Shown: positions 21,135 to 30,597 of the stretch, one piece after another | How the letters are laid out: each line of letters begins with the position of its first letter | Numbering within the stretch: position 1 is the stretch's first letter | Notes under the pieces: model-generated | The model's input: the letters and a program-made list of their open reading frames with translations, nothing else | The model's database searches: none | Told to the model about the DNA's origin: nothing | DNA from: Pseudoduganella armeniaca | GTDB taxonomy: Bacteria; Pseudomonadota; Gammaproteobacteria; Burkholderiales; Burkholderiaceae_D | Assembly (NCBI RefSeq): GCF_003028855.1 | Contig: NZ_CP028324.1 | Location: 682,001-746,000, forward strand | Direction: 5' to 3' | Length of the DNA: 64,000 bases | Program-made: the position numbers and the translations under genes

Positions 21135-22385
21135 ATGGATTTCGAACCGAGCCCCCGGGCAGCCGATTACCTGGCCCGCGTCCGGGCCTTCATGCGCGAT
21201 GAGATCGCGCCCGTCGAACCGGCCTTCTGGGCCGGCATCCGCCAGGCCAACCACGGCGCCGACTGGCAGCGCTGGGAAGTACCTGAAATGCTGGAAGAAC
21301 TCAAGCGTAAGGCGCGCGCGCAGGGCTTGTGGAACATGTTCCTGCCAGATAGCCAGGCGGGCGCCGGCCTGTCGGTGCTGGAATACGCGCCGATCGCCGA
21401 GGAATCCGGCCGCAGCCTGCTGGCGCCCACCGTTTTCAACTGCAATGCGCCGGACAGCGGCAATATGGAACTGCTGTTCAAGTACGGCTCCGAGGAGCAG
21501 AAAGCGCGCTGGCTGCAACCGCTGCTGGCCGGCGAGATCCGCTCCGCGTTCTGCATGACGGAGCCGGATGTGGCGTCGTCGGATGCGACCAATATGCGCG
21601 CCACCGCCGTCGTCGAGGGCGATCAGATCGTGCTGAACGGCCGCAAGTGGTGGTCCAGCGGCATCGGCGACCCGCACACCAAAATCCTGGTCGTGATGGC
21701 CCACACGCCCGACGCGGCCAAGGGCAAGCACGAGCAGCACTCGATGGTGCTGGTGCCGGTCGAAACGCCGGGCGTGACGATCGAGCGCATGCTGCCGGTA
21801 TTCGGCTTCTACGACGAGCCGCACGGCCATGGCGAGATCCGTTTCGAGAACGTGCGCCTGCCGCTGTCCGCCTTCGTCGGCGGGCCCGGGCGCGGTTTCG
21901 AGATCGCCCAGGGGCGCCTGGGGCCGGGCCGCATCCACCACGCGATGCGCTGCATCGGCGCGGCCGAGGCGGCGCTGGAACTGATGGTCCACCGCGGCAT
22001 GGCGCGGGTTGCCTTCGGCAAGCCGCTGATGGAATTGGGCGGCAATGCCGAGCGGCTGGCGGAAGCCCGCATCGCCATCGACCAGGCGCGCCTCTTGACG
22101 TTGCACGCGGCCTGGAAAATCGATACCGTAGGAGCAGCGAAGGCGATGAAGGAAATCTCGCTGATCAAGGTGGTCGCGCCGAACGTGCTGCAGCAGGTGT
22201 GCGACATGGCGATCCAGATCCACGGCGGCGCCGGCCTGTCGGACGACACGCCGCTGTCGGCCTTCTTCATCCAGGCGCGCTCGATCCGCCTGGCGGACGG
22301 GCCGGACGAAGTGCACAAGACGTTGATCGCGAAACTCGAACTGAAACGGCTGGGCTACGGCAAACAGGGAGGCGGCAAGGCATGA
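21135..22385 (+). CDS. Acyl-CoA dehydrogenase family protein (ACAD10/11-like)
   Basis: 416-residue FAD enzyme for alpha,beta-dehydrogenation of acyl-CoA. FAD-binding blocks are visible: CMTEPDVASSDATNM, the WWSSG segment, and the C-terminal helix bundle with QIHGGAGLSDDTPLS. The position of the catalytic base is occupied by Asp in LADGPDEVH, as in the ACAD10/11 branch rather than the Glu of classical short-chain enzymes. The start has GAGGAG upstream. The gene overlaps the next by 4 bases (ATGA), so the two are translationally coupled. Confidence 0.92.
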   Translation: MDFEPSPRAADYLARVRAFMRDEIAPVEPAFWAGIRQANHGADWQRWEVPEMLEELKRKARAQGLWNMFLPDSQAGAGLSVLEYAPIAEESGRSLLAPTVFNCNAPDSGNMELLFKYGSEEQKARWLQPLLAGEIRSAFCMTEPDVASSDATNMRATAVVEGDQIVLNGRKWWSSGIGDPHTKILVVMAHTPDAAKGKHEQHSMVLVPVETPGVTIERMLPVFGFYDEPHGHGEIRFENVRLPLSAFVGGPGRGFEIAQGRLGPGRIHHAMRCIGAAEAALELMVHRGMARVAFGKPLMELGGNAERLAEARIAIDQARLLTLHAAWKIDTVGAAKAMKEISLIKVVAPNVLQQVCDMAIQIHGGAGLSDDTPLSAFFIQARSIRLADGPDEVHKTLIAKLELKRLGYGKQGGGKA

Positions 22386-23215
22386 GCGACAGGATCTTCA
22401 TCACGGGCGGCGCGTCGGGACTGGGGCGCGAGATCGCGCTGCGCTGGGCGCGCACGGGCGCGCGGGTGTGCATCGGCGACTTGAACGATGCGCGCGGCGC
22501 GCAGGTGGAGGCGGAAATCCGCCAGGCCGGCGGCACGGGCTTGTACGTGCATTGCGACGTCACCCGCAGCGAGGACCTGCAGGCGGTCGCGCAGCGCCTC
22601 GTCGGCGAATGGGGTGGCATCGACATCGTCGTCAACAACGCCGGCGTGGCCACGGCCGGCACCGTCAACGCCGAACCGATCGAGCAGTGGCAGTGGATCC
22701 TGAACATCAACCTGCTGGGCGTCGTGCGCGGCTGCCAGGCCTTCGCGCCGCTGCTGCGCGCGCAGGGGCGCGGCCACATCGTCAACATCGCGTCGATGGC
22801 CGGCCTGGTGCATCCGCCCGGCATGGGCAGCTACAACGCCAGCAAGGCGGCCGTCGTCGCGTTTTCCGAGACCTTGTTCCTGGAGCTGGCCAACGACAAT
22901 GTCGGCGTGACGGTGGTCTGCCCCTCCTTCTTCCAGACCAACCTGGCCGAATCGCTGCGCACCACCGACCCGAAGGCGGCGGCCGGCGTGGCGAAACTGC
23001 TGAGCAAGGGCCGCATCACGGCGGCCGGCGTGGCGGACAGCGTGTTCAACGCCGTGCAGGCCAACCAGTTCCTGGTGCTGCCGCACGCGGACGACCGCAA
23101 GACCCACCTGATGAAGCGCTGGCTGCCGCTGCGCACCTACCTGAACAAGATGCGGCACCTGACCCGCAAGTCGTTCCCCGGCGGCCGCACCGCCGCTGCC
23201 GCCAAGGAGGCATAA
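22382..23215 (+). CDS. SDR family oxidoreductase
   Basis: 277-residue short-chain dehydrogenase. The cofactor motif TGGASGLG is at residues 8-15, NNAG at 85-88, and the catalytic Ser138, Tyr151 and Lys155 (YNASK) are all present. The Asp after strand 2 (CIGDLND) suggests NAD(H) preference. The start overlaps the preceding stop as ATGA. The operon context suggests a 3-hydroxyacyl or related alcohol intermediate of acyl-CoA breakdown as substrate, which is inference. Confidence 0.92.
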   Translation: MSDRIFITGGASGLGREIALRWARTGARVCIGDLNDARGAQVEAEIRQAGGTGLYVHCDVTRSEDLQAVAQRLVGEWGGIDIVVNNAGVATAGTVNAEPIEQWQWILNINLLGVVRGCQAFAPLLRAQGRGHIVNIASMAGLVHPPGMGSYNASKAAVVAFSETLFLELANDNVGVTVVCPSFFQTNLAESLRTTDPKAAAGVAKLLSKGRITAAGVADSVFNAVQANQFLVLPHADDRKTHLMKRWLPLRTYLNKMRHLTRKSFPGGRTAAAAKEA

Positions 23216-23218
23216 ACG

Positions 23219-25069
23219 ATGCAATCGAAGATCCTGTCTCGCCGCGACCTGGCGTTCCTGTTGTACGAATGGCTCGACGTGGAAAGCCTGACGCAGCGGC
23301 CGCGTTTTGCCGACCATAGCCGCGAGACCTTCGACGGCGCGCTCGACACGGCCGAGCGCATCGCGACCGACCTGTTTGCCACGCACAACAAGAAGAACGA
23401 CCAGAACGAGCCGCACGTCGTCGACGGCAAAGTGGTGCTGGTGCCGGAAGTGAAGGCGGCGCTGGACGCCTGGAGCCAGGCCGGCCTGCTGGCCGCATCG
23501 CAGGACTACGACTACGGCGGCATGCAGCTGCCGTGTACCGTCGAAAAGGCCGTCGTCGCCTGGTGCAAGGCGGCCAATATCGCGACGGCGGCCTACCTGC
23601 TGCTGACCGGCGCCAACGCCAATACGCTACTGAAGACCGCGACGCCCTTGCAAGTCGAGCGCTTCGTGCGGCCGATGCTGGCCGGTGAATTCTTCGGCAC
23701 GATGTGCCTGTCCGAGCCGCAGGCCGGATCGAGCCTGTCCGACATCACGACGCGTGCCGTGCCGGACCCCGTCGAGGGGCCGGAAGGTGAGCGGCAGTAC
23801 CGGCTGGCCGGCAACAAGATGTGGATCTCCGGCGGCGAGCATGAGCTGGCCGGGAACATCGTGCACCTGGTGCTGGCGAAGATTCCGGATGCGGAAGGGC
23901 GCCTGATCCCCGGCGTCAAGGGCATTTCGCTGTTCATCGTGCCGAAATACGTGCTGGATGCCGAGGGCAAGCCGGGCGAGCGGAACGACATCGTGCTGGC
24001 GGGCCTGAACCACAAGATGGGCAACCGCGGCACCACCAACTGCTTGCTGAACTTCGGCGAAGGCCAGTTCAAGCCGGGTGGGCGCGCCGGCGCCATCGGC
24101 TACCTGGTCGGGCAGCCGCACCAGGGCCTGGCCAATATGTTCCACATGATGAACGAGGCCCGCATCGGCGTCGGCATGGGCGCCACCGTGCTGGGTATCA
24201 CAGGCTACCTGCACGCGCTGGACTATGCGCGCACGCGCCTGCAGGGCCGCCATCCGGCCCAGAAGGACCCGGCGCAGCCGCAGCTGCCGATCGTCGAACA
24301 TACCGATGTGCGCCGCATGCTGCTGGCGCAGAAATCGTACGTGGAAGGCGCACTGGCGCTGGTGCTGTACTCGGCCCGCCTGGTGGACGAGCAGCGCACG
24401 GCGCCGGACGAGGCGGTGCGCACCCGCGCCGGCATGCTGCTGGACTTCCTGACGCCGATCACGAAGTCCTGGCCGGCGCAGTGGTGCGTGGAAGCGAACA
24501 GCCTGGCGATCCAGGTGCACGGCGGCTATGGCTATACGCGCGAGTACAACGTCGAGCAGTTCTATCGCGACAACCGGCTCAACCCGATCCACGAAGGCAC
24601 GCACGGCATCCATGGCCTCGACCTGCTGGGCCGCAAGGTGTCGATCCAGCAGGGCGCGCTGTTCCAGGCGCTCGGCGAAGAGATCGGACGCACGGTGGCA
24701 CGCGGAAGCGACGTGCCGGGCGACGTGGCAGCCTATGCGGAGCAGCTCGATGCGGCCTGGCGCCGCGTGGTCGAGGTGACGCAGGCGCTGTACGGCGCGG
24801 GCGACATGAACAAGACGCTGGCCAACGCCAGCCTGTATCTGGAAGCGGTCGGCCACGTCGTCATCGCCTGGATGTGGCTGGAGCAGGCGATCGTCGCCCA
24901 TGCCGGCCTGGCGCGTGCGGAGCGTGACGAAGAGCGCGATTTCTACCGCGGCAAGCTGCAGGCGTGCCGCTACTTCTACCGCTGGGAGCTGCCGAAGGTG
25001 ACGCCGCAACTGGCGCTGCTGGCCCAGATCGACACCACGGCGCTGGACATGCAGGACGCGTGGTTCTGA
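23219..25069 (+). CDS. Acyl-CoA dehydrogenase with C-terminal extension (DmdC/FadE5-like)
   Basis: 616 residues, longer than ordinary acyl-CoA dehydrogenases and typical of the branch with an extra N-terminal segment and an acetyl-CoA-dehydrogenase-like C-terminal domain. FAD and substrate motifs: MCLSEPQAGSSLSDI, KMWISGGEH, QVHGGYGYTREYNVEQ. The catalytic Glu lies in NPIHEGTHGIHGLD. It starts 3 bases after the SDR stop. Its substrate may be a medium or long acyl chain; the 3-methylmercaptopropionyl-CoA activity of DmdC cannot be assumed. Confidence 0.92.
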   Translation: MQSKILSRRDLAFLLYEWLDVESLTQRPRFADHSRETFDGALDTAERIATDLFATHNKKNDQNEPHVVDGKVVLVPEVKAALDAWSQAGLLAASQDYDYGGMQLPCTVEKAVVAWCKAANIATAAYLLLTGANANTLLKTATPLQVERFVRPMLAGEFFGTMCLSEPQAGSSLSDITTRAVPDPVEGPEGERQYRLAGNKMWISGGEHELAGNIVHLVLAKIPDAEGRLIPGVKGISLFIVPKYVLDAEGKPGERNDIVLAGLNHKMGNRGTTNCLLNFGEGQFKPGGRAGAIGYLVGQPHQGLANMFHMMNEARIGVGMGATVLGITGYLHALDYARTRLQGRHPAQKDPAQPQLPIVEHTDVRRMLLAQKSYVEGALALVLYSARLVDEQRTAPDEAVRTRAGMLLDFLTPITKSWPAQWCVEANSLAIQVHGGYGYTREYNVEQFYRDNRLNPIHEGTHGIHGLDLLGRKVSIQQGALFQALGEEIGRTVARGSDVPGDVAAYAEQLDAAWRRVVEVTQALYGAGDMNKTLANASLYLEAVGHVVIAWMWLEQAIVAHAGLARAERDEERDFYRGKLQACRYFYRWELPKVTPQLALLAQIDTTALDMQDAWF

Positions 25070-25091
25070 CCGAATACAACAAGGAGACGAT

Positions 25092-26072
25092 ATGCAAGCA
25101 GTGATGTGCAAGGCCTGGGGCCTGCCCGATACCCTGGTGGTGGAAGAGCGGCCGGACCTGGTGCCGGGGCCGGGCCAGGTCGCGGTGGACGTCAAGGCGG
25201 CCGGCGTCAACTTCCCGGATGTGCTGATCATCCAGGGCAAGTACCAGTTCAAGCCGGAGCTGCCGTTCACGCCCGGCAGCGAACTGTCCGGCGTCGTGCG
25301 CGCGGTGGGCGAGGGCGTCAGCGCCGTCAAGCCGGGCGACCGGGTGATCGCCTTCACGACCGGCGGCGCGTTCGCGCAGCAGGCCGTGGTGCCTCAGCAG
25401 GCGATCATGCCGATGCCGCCGGGGATGGACTTCGACACGGCGGCCGCCGTCACGCTGACGTATGGCACGTCGCATCACGCCGTCGTCGATCGCGCCGCGC
25501 TGCAGCCGGGCGAGACGATGCTGGTGCTGGGTGCGGCCGGCGGCGTCGGCCTGGCCGCCATCGAGATCGGCAAGGCATTGGGCGCGCGTGTGATCGCCGC
25601 CGCGTCCAGCGAGGAGAAGCTGGCGGTGTGCCGCGAGCATGGTGCGGATGCGACGATCAACTACAGCACGGGCGACCTGCGCGAGGCGATCAAGGCGGCC
25701 ACCGATGGCAAGGGACCGGACGTGATCTACGACCCGGTCGGCGGAGAGTACGCGGAGGCAGCATTCCGTTCGATCGGCTGGCGCGGGCGTTATCTCGTGA
25801 TCGGCTTTGCCAACGGCGAGATTCCGAAGCTGCCGTTCAACCTGATGCTGCTGAAGGGCGCCTCGGTGGTCGGCGTGTTCTGGGGCGAGTTCGCCAAGCG
25901 CGAGCCGGCCGCGAACGGCAAGGCGATGCGCCAGCTGATGGGCTGGATGGCCGAAGGGAAGATCCGGCCGCACATTTCGGCCCGTTATCCGCTGGAGCAG
26001 ACCGCCCGGGCGTTGAACGACATGGCGGCGCGCAAGGTGACGGGGAAGGTCGTGATCGTACCGGGCGGCTGA
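25092..26072 (+). CDS. Zinc-independent NADPH:quinone oxidoreductase (MDR superfamily)
   Basis: 326 residues. A GroES-like domain is followed by a Rossmann fold with VLGAAGGVGLAAIEIGKALG. The zinc-binding Cys residues of alcohol dehydrogenases are absent, as in Qor and crotonyl-CoA-type reductases. The start follows AAGGAG. As the last gene of the LysR-controlled operon it might handle quinones or an enoyl intermediate. Hairpin repeat copy B follows directly. Confidence 0.9.
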   Translation: MQAVMCKAWGLPDTLVVEERPDLVPGPGQVAVDVKAAGVNFPDVLIIQGKYQFKPELPFTPGSELSGVVRAVGEGVSAVKPGDRVIAFTTGGAFAQQAVVPQQAIMPMPPGMDFDTAAAVTLTYGTSHHAVVDRAALQPGETMLVLGAAGGVGLAAIEIGKALGARVIAAASSEEKLAVCREHGADATINYSTGDLREAIKAATDGKGPDVIYDPVGGEYAEAAFRSIGWRGRYLVIGFANGEIPKLPFNLMLLKGASVVGVFWGEFAKREPAANGKAMRQLMGWMAEGKIRPHISARYPLEQTARALNDMAARKVTGKVVIVPGG

Positions 26073-26080
26073 GACCCCGT

Positions 26081-26134
26081 GGTGACAGGCACCTATCTGC
26101 GGGCCGGAAGGCCCGGAGATAGGTGCCTGTCACC
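26081..26134. repeat. CAGGCACC hairpin, copy B
   Basis: 25-bp arms (26081-26105 / 26110-26134) with one mismatch and a GGAA loop. The outer arm is GGTGACAGGCACC and the core TATCTGCGGGCC. It lies between the converging ends of the quinone oxidoreductase and phoD genes. Confidence 0.85.
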
Positions 26135-26183
26135 GGTGGTTCATGCGTCTCGGGCAATCCGGGGCTTCGAAAGCGCAGGTGGG

Positions 26184-27758
26184 TCAAGTGTCCTGGATAA
26201 TGCGCGGCGCCCCGGCTTCCACCGCAAACCGCGCCAGGGTATTGACCGCGCTGTGCCGGTCGCGCACGTCGTCCAGCCCCTGGCACAGCACCGTCATCCG
26301 CGCCGGCGTCAGCTCGCACAGCATATAGCCGCGCCGGTCGCTGCGGCCATATTTGATGTGCGGGTTCATCGCCACGTACTGCGCGGTGCGCTGCTGTGGC
26401 CGTGAATTGGACGTGATCGAGGTGCCGCAGAATTCCGTCGCCACGACGGGATTGCGGGGCCGGCCCGGTTGCGTGGGATCGCGCCGCAGTTCGGCCGCAT
26501 AAAAGGTGTGCACGTCGCCGGACAGCACGACCGGGTTGGCGGCGCGGCTGCTGACCAGCGCGTCGAGCAGGCGCTGGCGCGCCGCCGGGTAACCGTCCCA
26601 GCCGTCGGTCCAGAAACGGCCATCGCTGACGCGATGGATCTCCACTTGCGACGACTGCGCCATCAGCGTTTGCTGCGCCAGCACGTTCCAGCGCGCGGAC
26701 GACGTGCGCAAGCCCGCTTTCAACCACTGCTCCTGTTCCTTGCCCAGCATCGTGCGACGGTCGTCGGCCAGCATCGCGCAGGCGTTGCGGTAGACCGAAC
26801 TGGAGCCGCCCCGGCCCGGCCGCGGGCAGGCTTGCGGCGAACGGTACTGGCGGTTGTCCAGCACGTGAAAGCGTGCCAGCCGGCCCCAGTCATAGCGGCC
26901 ATGCATGCGTACCTGGTCGAAGCGGCGCATGTCGAAACGGATCGGCTGGTGCTCGCAATAGGCCTGGTAGGCGGCGGCGCGGCGCGCGGCGAAGTCGGGG
27001 GACAGCAGCTCGTCGCGCAGGCCGCCGTAGTCGTTCGCCACCTCGTGGTCGTCCCACGTCATGATCCATGGGGCCACCAGGTGCGCGGCCTGCAGGTCCG
27101 GGTCGCTCTTGTACTGCGCGTAGCGGGCGCGGTACTGCGCCAGCGTATGGCTGTCGTCGCGCCGTGCGGCCCGCTCGGGGTGTTGCAGGCTGTAGGCGCC
27201 CCACTCGTAGATGTAGTCGCCCAGGAAAGCCACCAGGTCGGGCGCCGCCCGCGCGATGTGGCGGTGCGCGCCGTAGGTGCCGAATTCCCAGTGCTGGCAG
27301 GAGGCGACGGCCAGCTTGAGCGCTTGCGGCAGCGTGTCCGGCGCCGGGGCGGTACGGGTGCGCCCGACCGGGCTGACGGCGTCGCCCAGCAGGAAGCGAT
27401 ACCAGTACCAGCGGTCCGGGCGCAGGCCGCGCACGTCCACGTGCACGCTGTGGGCCAGCGCGGGCAGGGCGCTGGCGCTGCCTTGCACGACGACGCGACG
27501 GAACGCCTCGTCCTCCGCCATTTCCCAGCGCACCGTGTAGGCGATGGGCGGCGTGGCGGTGGCGTCGAGCGGATTGTGCAGGATGCGGGTCCACAGCACC
27601 ACGCTGTCGGGCAGCGGTGCGCCGGAGGCCACGCCCAGTGTGAATGGATAAGGCGCGTTGCGCGGCGCCGCGAACGTGCGCGGCGCGGCCGCCGCCAGTG
27701 CCGCCAGCCCCGCCACGCGGGCGCCGGTTTGCAGCAGCAGGCGGCGGCCGTTGTCCAT
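26184..27758 (-). CDS. phoD: Alkaline phosphatase D family protein (PhoD)
   Basis: 524-residue exported phosphodiesterase/phosphatase. A twin-arginine-like signal (GRRLLLQTG followed by an Ala-rich hydrophobic run and TFA) suggests Tat export of a folded metalloenzyme. An N-terminal Ig-like domain is followed by the metallophosphatase core with VASCQHWEFG, FLGDYIYEWG, WDDHEVANDYG and the late SGDVHTF metal ligands. PhoD enzymes use Ca and Fe and release phosphate from phosphate esters. It begins 2 bases after the thioesterase stop on the same strand, so the pair is one operon. Confidence 0.93.
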   Translation of the reverse strand: MDNGRRLLLQTGARVAGLAALAAAAPRTFAAPRNAPYPFTLGVASGAPLPDSVVLWTRILHNPLDATATPPIAYTVRWEMAEDEAFRRVVVQGSASALPALAHSVHVDVRGLRPDRWYWYRFLLGDAVSPVGRTRTAPAPDTLPQALKLAVASCQHWEFGTYGAHRHIARAAPDLVAFLGDYIYEWGAYSLQHPERAARRDDSHTLAQYRARYAQYKSDPDLQAAHLVAPWIMTWDDHEVANDYGGLRDELLSPDFAARRAAAYQAYCEHQPIRFDMRRFDQVRMHGRYDWGRLARFHVLDNRQYRSPQACPRPGRGGSSSVYRNACAMLADDRRTMLGKEQEQWLKAGLRTSSARWNVLAQQTLMAQSSQVEIHRVSDGRFWTDGWDGYPAARQRLLDALVSSRAANPVVLSGDVHTFYAAELRRDPTQPGRPRNPVVATEFCGTSITSNSRPQQRTAQYVAMNPHIKYGRSDRRGYMLCELTPARMTVLCQGLDDVRDRHSAVNTLARFAVEAGAPRIIQDT

Positions 27759-27760
27759 GC

Positions 27761-28213
27761 TTATTTATGCAGCAGGCTTTCGATCGGCGGCACGGGACGC
27801 GGCTTGCGGTCCGGGCCCGTGGCGACGTAGGTCAGCGTGGCTTCCGTCACCTTGACGATATCGGCCTGCAGGCGGTTGCGCTCCGCGTACACCTCGACGT
27901 TGACGGTGATCGACGTATTGCCGACCTTGACGATATCGGCATAGAACGACAGCAGGTCGCCGACAAATACCGGGTTCTTGAACACGAACGAATTGACGGC
28001 GATGGTGGCGACGCGGCCGTTGGCGCGCCGGGTGGCCGGCAGCGAGCCGGCGATGTCGACCTGGGCCATGATCCAGCCGCCGAAGACGTCGCCGTAAACA
28101 TTGGCGTCGGAAGGGGCGGGCATCACGCGCAGTTCGGGCATTTTGCCGGCGGGAAGGCCAGTCGGTGCGGGAGTCGGCGCTGGGGTTGGATTGGCTTGGG
28201 ACGTGGTCATCAT
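27761..28213 (-). CDS. Acyl-CoA thioesterase (YciA-like hotdog fold)
   Basis: 150-residue single-hotdog thioesterase that hydrolyses acyl-CoA. The core motif NVYGDVFGGWIMAQVDIAGS contains the conserved Asp of YciA-type enzymes. IAVNSFVFKNPV and a basic tail follow. The N-terminus is an unusual Pro/Ala/Thr-rich linker (residues 8-22). I start at the first of two Met codons (28213), which has AGAAGAG at the right distance; a longer frame to 28255 has no such site. Confidence 0.88.
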   Translation of the reverse strand: MMTTSQANPTPAPTPAPTGLPAGKMPELRVMPAPSDANVYGDVFGGWIMAQVDIAGSLPATRRANGRVATIAVNSFVFKNPVFVGDLLSFYADIVKVGNTSITVNVEVYAERNRLQADIVKVTEATLTYVATGPDRKPRPVPPIESLLHK

Positions 28214-28230
28214 GAAATCTCTTCTGGGGC

Positions 28231-28249
28231 TACAATGGGACAAATTGTA
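28231..28249. promoter_or_regulatory. Symmetric divergent -10 boxes
   Basis: TACAAT-N7-ATTGTA reads TACAAT on both strands, between the leftward thioesterase gene and the rightward ABC transporter. It could be two back-to-back -10 elements or an operator. Neither strand has a convincing -35. Confidence 0.35.
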
Positions 28250-28299
28250 AACCACGGGGCCGCGACCAGCCCGGCCGCCCTGCCAGCCACCAGCCCGCC

Positions 28300-30129
28300 A
28301 TGCGCCGTTCCGCCTATTCCGATACCGCTCCCGTCCCCGGTGCCAATGCCCGCGGTGACTTTGCCACCCTGAAAACTTTGTTGCCCTACCTATGGGTCTA
28401 TAAATGGCGCGTCGGCGCCGCGCTGCTGGCGCTGGTGGGGGCCAAGCTGGCCAACGTGGGCGTGCCCGTCGTCCTGAAACACCTGGTGGACGCGATGACC
28501 GTCAAGCCGGGCGACCCGCATGCGTTGCTGGTGCTGCCGGTCGGGCTGCTGGTGGCGTATGGCGCGCTGCGCCTGGCCACCACCGTGTTCACGGAGCTGC
28601 GCGAATTCCTGTTTGCCCGCGTTACGCAGCGTGCCGTGCGCACCATTGCCCTGAAAGTGTTTCGGCACCTGCACGCGCTGTCGCTGCGCTTCCACCTGAA
28701 CCGCCAGACCGGTGGCATGACGCGCGATATCGAGCGGGGCACGCGCGGTGTCGGTTCGCTGATCTCGTACACGCTGTTTAATATCCTGCCTACCCTGGTC
28801 GAGATCACGCTGGTGCTGGGCTACCTCGTCACGCATTACGACGTGTGGTTCTCCGTGATCACCTTCAGCGCGCTGGTGCTGTACATCGCCTTCACCGTGA
28901 CGGTGACGAACTGGCGCACGCATTTCCGCCGCACGATGAACGACCTGGACTCCAAGGCGAACACGAAGGCGATCGACTCGCTGCTGAACTACGAGACCGT
29001 CAAGTATTTCGGCAACGAGGAATACGAGGCACGCCGTTACGACGAAGGCCTGCAGCGTTACGAAACGGCGGCCGTGAAATCGCAGACGTCGCTGTCGCTG
29101 CTGAACACGGGCCAGTCTGCCATCATCGCCACCGCCGTCACGCTGATCCTGTGGCGCGCCACGCAGGGCGTCATCGACGGCAAGATGACGCTGGGCGACC
29201 TGGTGCTGGTGAATTCGTTCATGATCCAGCTCTACATCCCCCTGAATTTCCTGGGCGTGATCTACCGCGAGATCAAGCAAAGCCTGGCGGACATGGAACG
29301 CCTGTTCTCGCTGCTGGACCAGAACCGCGAAGTGGCCGATGGGCCGGACGCACGCCCGCTGGCCACGCACGGCGCGCAGGTGAAGTTCTCGCACGTCGAT
29401 TTCAGCTACGAAGCCAAGCGCCAGATCCTGTTCGACGTCGACTTCACGATCCCGGCCGGCACCACCACGGCCGTCGTCGGCCACAGCGGCTCGGGCAAGT
29501 CGACCTTGTCACGGCTGCTGTACCGCTTCTACGACGTCAACGCCGGCGCCATCACGATCGACGGCCAGGACCTGCGCGGCGTCACGCAGGACTCGCTGCG
29601 CCATGCGATCGGCATCGTGCCGCAGGATACGGTGCTGTTCAACGACACCATCGAGTACAACATCGGCTACGGCAAGCCGGGCGCCACGCGCGACGAGATC
29701 GTGGCCGCCGCCCGGGCCGCCTCGATCCACGAATTCATCGAGAGCCTGCCGGATGGCTATGCCTCGATGGTGGGGGAGCGCGGCCTGAAGCTGTCCGGCG
29801 GCGAGAAGCAGCGGGTGGCGATCGCCCGCACGTTGCTGAAGAACCCCGCCATCCTGATCTTCGACGAAGCCACCTCCGCGCTGGACTCGAAGTCGGAGCA
29901 GGCGATCCAGGCGCAGCTGAAGGAAATCGCGAAGAACCGCACCACGATGGTCATCGCGCACCGCCTGTCGACGATTGCGGACGCCCAGCAGATCCTCGTG
30001 ATGGACCATGGCCGCATCGTCGAGCGGGGCACGCACCAGGCGCTGCTGGCCAAGGGTGGCATGTACGCGCAGATGTGGGAGCGCCAGCAGGTGCGCGGCG
30101 ACGAGGAGTCGGAATTATTGACAACATGA
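28300..30129 (+). CDS. ABC exporter, Atm1/HMT family (permease-ATPase fusion)
   Basis: 609-residue half-transporter: an N-terminal six-helix membrane domain (about residues 30-330) and a C-terminal ATPase. The Walker A GHSGSGKST is at residues 394-402; signature LSGGE, Walker B ILIFDEATSALD and the H-loop IAHRLST follow. The intracellular motif LLNYETVKYFGNE is typical of the Atm1/ABCB7/HMT1 group, which exports glutathione-linked sulfur or metal compounds. It acts as a homodimer in the inner membrane. No co-transcribed partner is visible. Confidence 0.92.
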   Translation: MRRSAYSDTAPVPGANARGDFATLKTLLPYLWVYKWRVGAALLALVGAKLANVGVPVVLKHLVDAMTVKPGDPHALLVLPVGLLVAYGALRLATTVFTELREFLFARVTQRAVRTIALKVFRHLHALSLRFHLNRQTGGMTRDIERGTRGVGSLISYTLFNILPTLVEITLVLGYLVTHYDVWFSVITFSALVLYIAFTVTVTNWRTHFRRTMNDLDSKANTKAIDSLLNYETVKYFGNEEYEARRYDEGLQRYETAAVKSQTSLSLLNTGQSAIIATAVTLILWRATQGVIDGKMTLGDLVLVNSFMIQLYIPLNFLGVIYREIKQSLADMERLFSLLDQNREVADGPDARPLATHGAQVKFSHVDFSYEAKRQILFDVDFTIPAGTTTAVVGHSGSGKSTLSRLLYRFYDVNAGAITIDGQDLRGVTQDSLRHAIGIVPQDTVLFNDTIEYNIGYGKPGATRDEIVAAARAASIHEFIESLPDGYASMVGERGLKLSGGEKQRVAIARTLLKNPAILIFDEATSALDSKSEQAIQAQLKEIAKNRTTMVIAHRLSTIADAQQILVMDHGRIVERGTHQALLAKGGMYAQMWERQQVRGDEESELLTT

Positions 30130-30246
30130 GCCCGGCCGTCGCGCCCGCCCCGGCAAGTCGCTGATTCGCCAGACGTTTTTCGGCTGGCCCGCAACTTGCC
30201 TGCCTGTCCGCCAGCCGTGCCCCGCACGGCATCGGCGGAGGTGATC

Positions 30247-30579
30247 GTGAAAACCATGCTGATGGCCCATCTTGCCGCGCTGCTGTGGGCGGCCAGCGTG
30301 CCCGCGTGCGCCGCGGTCTGGCTGGGGGAATACCCGGCGGGCACCGTGACCGCCACGGCGCCCGCCGGCGCCCCTGGCGCCATGCCTGGGCCGGCTGGCC
30401 TGGAGCTGGAGCTCACGCCGCTGCGCTTGGCACCGCTGCCCGCGCCGCTGCCCCCCGTTCCCGAACCGCTGCTGGTCGTCATGCTGGCCTGTGGCCTGCT
30501 GCTGATGATGCCGCGCACCTGGCTGGCCGACTGGTCGCGCCTGGGCGACCCCAAAACCCGCGACAGACCCTGGTTTTGA
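30247..30579 (+). CDS. Small PEP-CTERM-like protein with altered tail
   Basis: 110 residues from a GTG start at 30247, preceded by GGAGG in CGGAGGTGATC. A signal peptide (MAHLAALLWAASVPACA) is followed by a Pro/Ala-rich mature part. The C-terminal VPEPLLVVMLACGLLLMM resembles the PEP-CTERM exosortase signal. The expected Arg-rich end is replaced by a longer hydrophilic tail whose last residues, and the stop codon, come from a GACAGACCC-type repeat (AAAACC...GGTTTTGA, 30553-30579). No function is known, and the gene may be degenerate. Confidence 0.6.
   Translation: MKTMLMAHLAALLWAASVPACAAVWLGEYPAGTVTATAPAGAPGAMPGPAGLELELTPLRLAPLPAPLPPVPEPLLVVMLACGLLLMMPRTWLADWSRLGDPKTRDRPWF
30553..30577. repeat. 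GACAGACCC-type repeat fragment
   Basis: AAAACCCGCGACAGACCC followed by TGGTTTT, a short AAAACC/GGTTTT palindrome sharing the GACAGACCC core with the elements at 9834, 48471 and 52002. It overlaps the last codons of the upstream gene. Confidence 0.5.
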
Positions 30580-30597
30580 GGAAACGCGGGCGCCAAT

